From the NCBI GenBank assembly GCA_001600095.1, contig BCIX01000002.1:930001-994000 (forward strand): a stretch of DNA of 64,000 bases. The letters run 5' to 3'. Every line of letters begins with the position of its first letter. Position 1 is the first letter of the stretch. Source of the stretch: Bullera alba (Eukaryota > Basidiomycota > Tremellomycetes > Tremellales > Bulleraceae). Below are positions 58,587 to 64,000 of this stretch, one piece after another. The notes beneath the pieces are model-generated. The model searched no databases and was not told the DNA's origin. It saw nothing but the letters and a program-made list of their open reading frames with translations. The translations under genes and the position numbers were made by a program.

Positions 58587-61300
58587 ATGATCATTGTCGT
58601 ACTCAAAGTCCAGCAAGTCATGTCCGAGCTGCGGGACAGGAGAACAGCTGCAAAGATGACAGAGACTGCAGAGAAACAACCCTTACTGCAAGGTCGCAGC
58701 AAGTCTGCTCCATTCCAACGGACGCCTCGACCTCCCACATCCAGACGGCCAACCCGATCGATCCATATATCCATATCTCTGCTGATACTCGCCGCATTCG
58801 TCATTTACGCTCAGAAGAACGGCCTGAAGAAGCCATCTAGGGTTTACGAGCTGGGAGGAAAACCGCTGCCCGAATACTATGCCATCTGTTCGAAAGAGGG
58901 TAAGAAGGTGTACACCGTACCGGAGTCAGAAGGCCTTGGACCGGTGGATTGCGTTGTTGTTAGCGGCAAGTATGTGGTGGACATTGGAAGTATTGGTATG
59001 TCGACATCTTCACGTATGTACAGGAAGCTGACGGATGCACCAGGGCATGTCCGGAGGAAATGGGGAGACAAGGCGACGATCGGAGCGGTAGACCAAGCTC
59101 CTATGGCGGTTCGGAAATCGGGAGGGCTGCCCATTCACTATCTGCCAGCTGGGCACTCTTTGACTCCAGTAAGCTAAGGAAGTCACCACGGTGCAACAGC
59201 TTCTGATCGACTGTAGGGACTCGTTGACTCGCATGGCCATCCCCTTGCATATGGCCACTCTCGGCAGCTGCAGTTACAAGGATCTTCCTCGGTAGCAGAG
59301 GTCATCACTCGTGTGGAGACCTATGTCAAGACATTCAACGGATCGATACCCAGTGGCATGTGGATTGAAGGAATGGGTTGGGATCAGAACAAATGGCCTG
59401 TCAAGGAGTTTCCCACTGCGGCATGTCATTGTCTCCTCATAAACTTCGAACGCACGGGCTGACCTCTTTCAGGAAGACCTAGAGTCATCGTCAGCTCTCA
59501 GCGGCCTGCCTATCTCCCTGTCTAGGATAGACGTTCACGCAGAATGGGTATCGCCAGCTGTGCTGAAGCTCATGGGCGACTTGCCGGACCATGTGGAAGG
59601 TGGTCAGATCGTAAGAGACGATGCCGGGAAGCCTACCGGAGTGTTCGTGAGTGACACAATCGCTGTCATAGCCTCGAAGCTGACCATGTAACAGCTCGAC
59701 AATGCGATGGATCTGATAAATGCCGTGCGACCGCCTTGGACTGATGTTCAACGGCGCATGTTTCTTGATATCATGATGGAAGACGCTCTGAGCAAGGGCC
59801 TGGTCGGTATTCACGATGCTATGGTTCCCGTTACAGATTTGGCATTCTACAAGCGGTAGGTGCTGGAACCCAGATCTCTGGCTGATAGATCATCAGAATG
59901 GCAGACGATGACGCGTTGAGAATCCGCTTCTACTCCATGGTGCGTGTACATTACCCTCCTGCCGACTATACCTCACACAGTACAGGTCTACTGCGAGGAC
60001 CGGGAGTCGTATTGCGGTGACTCGATACCCATGGTCGATAACGCTCAGGGTGAGTCGGGGCCATCACTATTACAGATCCGGGCTGATACTGTCTAGATGG
60101 CCGATTGAACGTCAAAGCAGTCAAGCTCTTCGCAGATGGAGCATTAGGCTCCCGCGGCGCGGCATTAATCGAAGACTACTCCGATAAGCCGGGATGGAAG
60201 GGCTTCTTATTGACTCCCGAGGAGAAATGGAAGCCACTGATCAAGGCATGGTATGACGGTGTGAGTTCATCTAGCGAGCCTGCATGCTGAGTACTGACAC
60301 GAGTATAGGGATGGCAAGTCGTGAGTCGCTCGGCCGTGTTGACTACACCGGAACTAATCCCGGCAGAACGTCCATGGAATCGGTGATAAAGCCAATAAAG
60401 TCATTCTTGACGCTATGGAAGCAGTTGTCGGTGACGACCTGACCGCAGGGAGGGAGCGGCGGATGAGGCTGGAGCATGCGCAGATTATGCAGGAGAGCGA
60501 CATTTCCCGAGCGGTCAAGCTTGGAGGTAAGGCATTTCCGGAGCATTTGATCCGCTGAGCTGACGGGACCAGTCATCGGGAGCTACCAGCCCACGCACGC
60601 AACCAGCGATGTGAGTATTGTGTTGACCCAGACGGCGGTGTACATCTGCTGAGATGGAACGCAGATGTGGTATGCCGAGGACCGTTTGGTGAGCGACTGC
60701 ATCATATACAGTCAGCGCATGCGTAGGCTAACATCACTGTAGGGCGCAGAGAGGCTTAAGGGAGCCTATGCGTGGCGCTCGTATCTCGAGTGAGCCCGGC
60801 TAATCGTCACCGTGGTAAGCTAGGAGTCTGACTGATTGCGTGACAGGCAAGGAGGCAGGATCACCTTGGGCTCTGACTTTCCCGTCGAGTCGATCGACCC
60901 TTTGAAAGGGTTCTACGCGGCCGTCACAAGATTAGCCGAGGACGGCACTTCACCTCAAGGCAAGGATGGATGGTGGGTCAAGTTGCAGTGTTCGCCGAAT
61001 CGGCTGACCGAGGTGCAGGGTACCTGAGCAGAAGCTCACCCGAGAGGAGGCATTGAGAGGAATGACGGTGGACCGTGAGTGGCTGCGGTCAGAGTCAGAG
61101 CAAACCTTGACCTGTGGGAATGAACAGCTGCCTACGCTTCGTTCTCGGAGGACACTGGTTCGTTGACGATAGGAAAACGCTTCGACGCGGTGGTGTGGGA
61201 TGACGATCTGTTAACCGTCCCTGAGAACGAGTTATTGGAGGTCACGGTGAAGACAACAATAATAGATGGGCAGATTGCCTGGGGCAAACTTGGCGCATAG
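58587..61300 (+). CDS. Membrane-anchored amidohydrolase, YtcJ/AMDHD-3 family
   Basis: Metal-dependent hydrolase of the amidohydrolase superfamily; substrate unknown. The N terminus has one hydrophobic helix preceded by basic residues ('RSIHISISLLILAAFVIYA'), a type-II signal anchor, so the catalytic part probably faces a lumen or the exterior. The metal-site motif is 'GLVDSHGHPLAYG' (HxH); then come 'GIHDAM', 'VKLFADGALGSRGAALIED', 'NVHGIGDKAN' (His), 'RRMRLEHAQIM' (His) and 'ITLGSDFPVES' (Asp). The end is 'GLTIGKRFDAVVWD'-like, as in YtcJ enzymes. About 15 introns, one of the highest densities here; about 640 residues. A start at 58620 or 58656 ('MTETAEKQPLL') is equally possible. Confidence 0.83.
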
Positions 61301-61548
61301 TCTAGAGCAAACTGAATCGCTCCACTGAATCGCAGGAGCGAACTGACCGGAATGCACTGTTGAAATGATTTCATTTTGTGTTTCCTTCTTACGACTCTAT
61401 TGTATAACGTCTATACTATCATCATCTGCGTCGTTATCAATGGCATGTGCAAGACACCTGAGCTGGCCCTCCGCGCTTCAAGATCGTTGTCTTCCCTACA
61501 ATATACTATCCCGGCGTTGAGGCCTTTTGTTGAGCAATCGATTGCCAT

Positions 61549-62842
61549 TTAGACAACAGACTGCTTGGGGAAGCTGAGCTTGGGGCCAATCTGTCCGCAG
61601 CAGATCTGACCAAGCTTGTGGCCGACCTCGATACATTCGTCAATGTCCTTGCCGAGGGCAAGGGCACCGAGGAAACCACCGGCGAACATGTCACCAGCAC
61701 CGTTGGTGTCGACAATCTTGTCGTCGGACAACTTGGGCACGGCGTACGTCTTTGGGTTCTCGTCCTCGGGCTTGATGTTGGACGACACGGCGGATGGCTG
61801 CGACGAGGCGACGAGCGTAGAGTCGGCACCCTGGGTGATGACAACCAATCGAGGCTTCGAGGCGTTCGACTTTGACGAGCTGGCAAGTTGGCTGGCAACC
61901 TGTTTCAATGGAGCATCCTGGAAGCGGACTGTCAGTCACGAAACGATGATCGAAGCGAACTCTGCACTCACTCCCCATCCGGCGGCAGTGGCGTAAGCAG
62001 CGGCCTCGCTCTCGTTGCCGATGATGATGTCAATGTAGGGAAGGACTTCCTCGAGTTGGACCTTGAAGAATTGAGGGATGAATGGTGCGCTCAGGTTGAT
62101 CACGACAGTCTTTCCTCGGCTCGAAGCAGCCTTGGCGATCTCGAGGATGGACTCGATGCCGTGGGTGAGGAAGTAGCCCTCGATGTAGAAGAACTTGGCG
62201 CCGGAGAGGATCGAAGCGATCTCGGGCTTGCTCAAGTGGTCTGAGGTGAACTTCTCGGCGGCTCGAAGGGTGGTAACGAGCGATCGGTCGTGTCCAGAGA
62301 TGATGACGGCGCAGGCACCGGTCTCGATAGGCGAAGGCTGGACCTGGTAGGCGGAAACAACACCCTCGGCCTCGTTGGCAGCCTTGAGCGTCTTCATCAA
62401 GTCGTCATCTCCGACCGAACCGAGGTAGGCCACAGACTTGCTGGGGAGGACGTACTAGATGTACGTCAGTCGCGGTTCGCAGAGAGCTCCATCGTTGAAC
62501 TCACAGAAGCAGCTCGAGCGGCGTTCTGGGCGGCTCCACCGGCAACATATGTGACCTCGCAGTTCTTCACCACATCGTCGTAGCTGTCCAACAGGATTAG
62601 CATGCCTTCCTTGACACGCTAAGACATCTCCTCACATTGGCATGTGCTTCTCCTCGGCAAGAATGGCATCGTTCGAGTTGAGGCCGTACTTTTCGAGGTA
62701 TGCGGGACCGTGCTTGGGGTCGACCTGGATGTCAAGCTAGAAAAGGAGTCAGAGACCAGAATTGACCCTGCCTAGTGATCTCTGCCGGATCACTTACCAA
62801 AGGGTTACCGATGCAAACAACGAGAGGAGTTTCTGAAGACAT
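61549..62842 (-). CDS. ADO1: Adenosine kinase
   Basis: Phosphorylates adenosine to AMP, clearing the adenosine released by S-adenosylhomocysteine hydrolysis in the methyl cycle. It belongs to the ribokinase/PfkB family. The start 'MSSETPLVVCIGNPLLDI' and 'EKYGLNSNDAILAE' match the family N terminus. 'VTYVAGGAAQNAARAA' is the substrate-side GG motif, and 'SVAYLGSVGDDD', 'TGACAVIISG', 'IDIIIGNESEA' and the PfkB signature 'IVDTNGAGDMFAGGFLGAL' follow, with the catalytic Asp in GAGD. Ends 'GPKLSFPKQSVV'. Five exons and about 355 residues, the normal length. Confidence 0.95.
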
Positions 62843-63125
62843 TTTGGGCTGATTTGGTGATGAAATTCTGATTGCACGAATGATCAAGGCAAGAGATGGA
62901 GACCGTTGGAAACGTTTCAACTTCTCAATTCTCGGATCGAACGATCGCAACTTTATTTGATCCCGCAAGCCGCAAGACTTTACCGCATCTTGGACTTGAC
63001 ATGCAACCTTCGTACTTGGTACTCCAAGTAGACGCTGGGATACATAAAGCCAGTGCTACTTACTGCAGCAGACAGCATGCATGTCCATCTATGCTACCAG
63101 ACATTTAAGGAGCTAGCCCGGCAGC

Positions 63126-64000
63126 TTAATGGGTGTGCTCCATGTTGGGCAGTGGGCCCTTATCAGCAGCGTCTCCGACTGAGCATGGACCAGATTCAGC
63201 CACATCACTCAAGCACGAGAGGGACCCAACTCACCCGTCCCGAAGAGGTCGATCGAGTCGATCCTCGTGGTCTCCTCGTCCTCCTGGTTGTCCCGAACCA
63301 GAATATGCAGACTGCGGACGTTCTGGAACTTGACGAAACGTAGGTCGACCTTGTTCCCCTTGACATCCTCCGGTTTGAGCTCAATCTCCTGAGCTGCCTG
63401 CATTGTCTCTATATCGCCAAAGTCCATGGACAAGTGATTGATAAACAATTTGATGTTCTTTGGCGCCTGTGAGGGCGAGACTCCAGAGAAGATCGAGATG
63501 GACTTCAACTTGACGGCATCTTGGAATGGTATGGCGATGAGAAGTTCTGGGTCGACATCCGACTCGAGATACGATCGACCCTTGGGCCCAGCGTTCGGAC
63601 CAATAATGGAAGAGAGTGGATGGTCCGATGACTCGTTCAGACAGGTGAGACCTTTGGAAATGATGTTGTGCAGTAAGGACTGGGTGTTGTCTACAGGACC
63701 AGCAGGCGGCTTGGGAGCTGAGGATGAGGAAGATGAAGTCGATGATCCTGCGGCGGGAACAGGTCCAGCGTGTTGCTGAACCAGGGACGAGAGCTGCGGA
63801 GGACTAGCGCCTTTCAACTGTCCCATTATTAGCTAGAGTATATGCGAGGAGAGATGTGATACTGACCTCTGCCACCTCCCTGCCTCCTTTGATAAACTTG
63901 AACGTTGGCATAGCCGTCACTCTGAAGCGTTGAGCGAGCGGAGCAACCTGGTCCACGTCCACTTTCTGAACGGGGGATCAGCTACAGGCTTCTCGTTCTA
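63126..64000 (-). CDS. Thioredoxin-like protein with PITH domain (TXNL1-like), 5' end outside window
   Basis: TXNL1-type proteins are proteasome-associated thioredoxins. The visible 3' half of the thioredoxin fold reads 'KVDVDQVAPLAQRFRVTAMP' with the cis-Pro in 'TAMPTFKF', and 'KGGREVAE'. The active-site CxxC would lie upstream of the window. A Ser/Pro linker follows, then the PITH domain: 'LLHNIISKGLTCLNESSDHP', 'YLESDVDPELLIAIPFQDAV', 'LKSISIFSG', 'APKNIKLFINH', 'LRFVKFQNVRSLHILVRDNQ' and 'IDSIDLFGT'. The last intron joins 'LFGT' to 'VGDAADKGPLPNMEHTH', giving the stop at 63126-63128. Without this splice the frame ends 'GTGELGPSRA', which does not fit the family. Confidence 0.9.

Noticed and set aside
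63209..63240. Alternative C terminus of the TXNL1-like protein without the last splice
   Set aside because: The read-through end does not continue the PITH domain; a good GTGAGT...CTCAG intron gives a longer family-like tail.

Overview
This is eukaryotic nuclear DNA from a basidiomycete yeast, most likely a tremellomycete of the Cryptococcus/Kwoniella/Tremella type. Evidence: nearly every gene is cut by many short introns (mostly about 45-65 nt, GT...CTGAC or CTAAC...AG), genes are tightly packed on both strands, GC content is moderate to high, and the gene set is typically fungal (metal-dependent RNA triphosphatase Cet1, NUP159, SNF1 complex, DEF1, RAX1, NOP4). The assignment to a clade is inference from intron style and protein flavour; no species marker is present. 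I see no transposon, rRNA, tRNA, CRISPR or prokaryotic-style feature.

Layout. 1-8021: 3' part of a carnitine acetyltransferase (+), then the large FG nucleoporin NUP159 (-). 8337-13601: mRNA 5'-triphosphatase CET1 (+), convergent with EMC1 (-). 14023-19203: AMPK/SNF1 beta subunit (-) and the SNF1 catalytic kinase (+), head to head across about 650 bp. 19868-24726: RNA polymerase II subunit RPB7 (-), divergent from the nucleolar RRM protein NOP4 (+). 24919-27530: a SARAF-like membrane protein (-) and 40S protein uS5/RPS2 (-). 28731-33889: RHO2-type GTPase, an intronless F-box protein and a two-LIM protein, all +. 34213-37389: a small conserved fungal protein and the GTPase NOG1, both -. 38067-46086: four + strand genes: DEF1, two tandem small genes with a free-standing PARP-type zinc finger, and a CUE3/ASCC2-like protein. 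46279-51092: Dnf-type P4 flippase (-). 52073-55839: ANCHR-like zinc-finger protein (+), mitochondrial uS12m (-), RAX1-like RGS membrane protein (+). 56088-58350: Hrp1/Nab4-like RRM protein (-). 58587-61300: membrane-anchored YtcJ-type amidohydrolase (+). 61549-62842: adenosine kinase (-). 63126-64000: TXNL1-like thioredoxin/PITH protein (-, partial).

Most genes are housekeeping and independent. The relations I think are meaningful are: (i) the two SNF1-kinase subunits sharing one divergent promoter; (ii) the tandem pair of PARP-type zinc-finger genes, lying between two ubiquitin-binding CUE-domain genes (DEF1 and CUE3/ASCC2) whose families act in DNA damage or stalled-polymerase/ribosome responses; (iii) unusual splicing: a probable GC-AG intron, a 377-nt intron and a duplicated symmetric exon in the Nab4-like gene, and two 51-nt introns that can be read through in frame.

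Coordinates of multi-exon genes run from start to stop codon, introns included. Splice sites were assigned by eye from reading frame, GT/AG and protein-family continuity.
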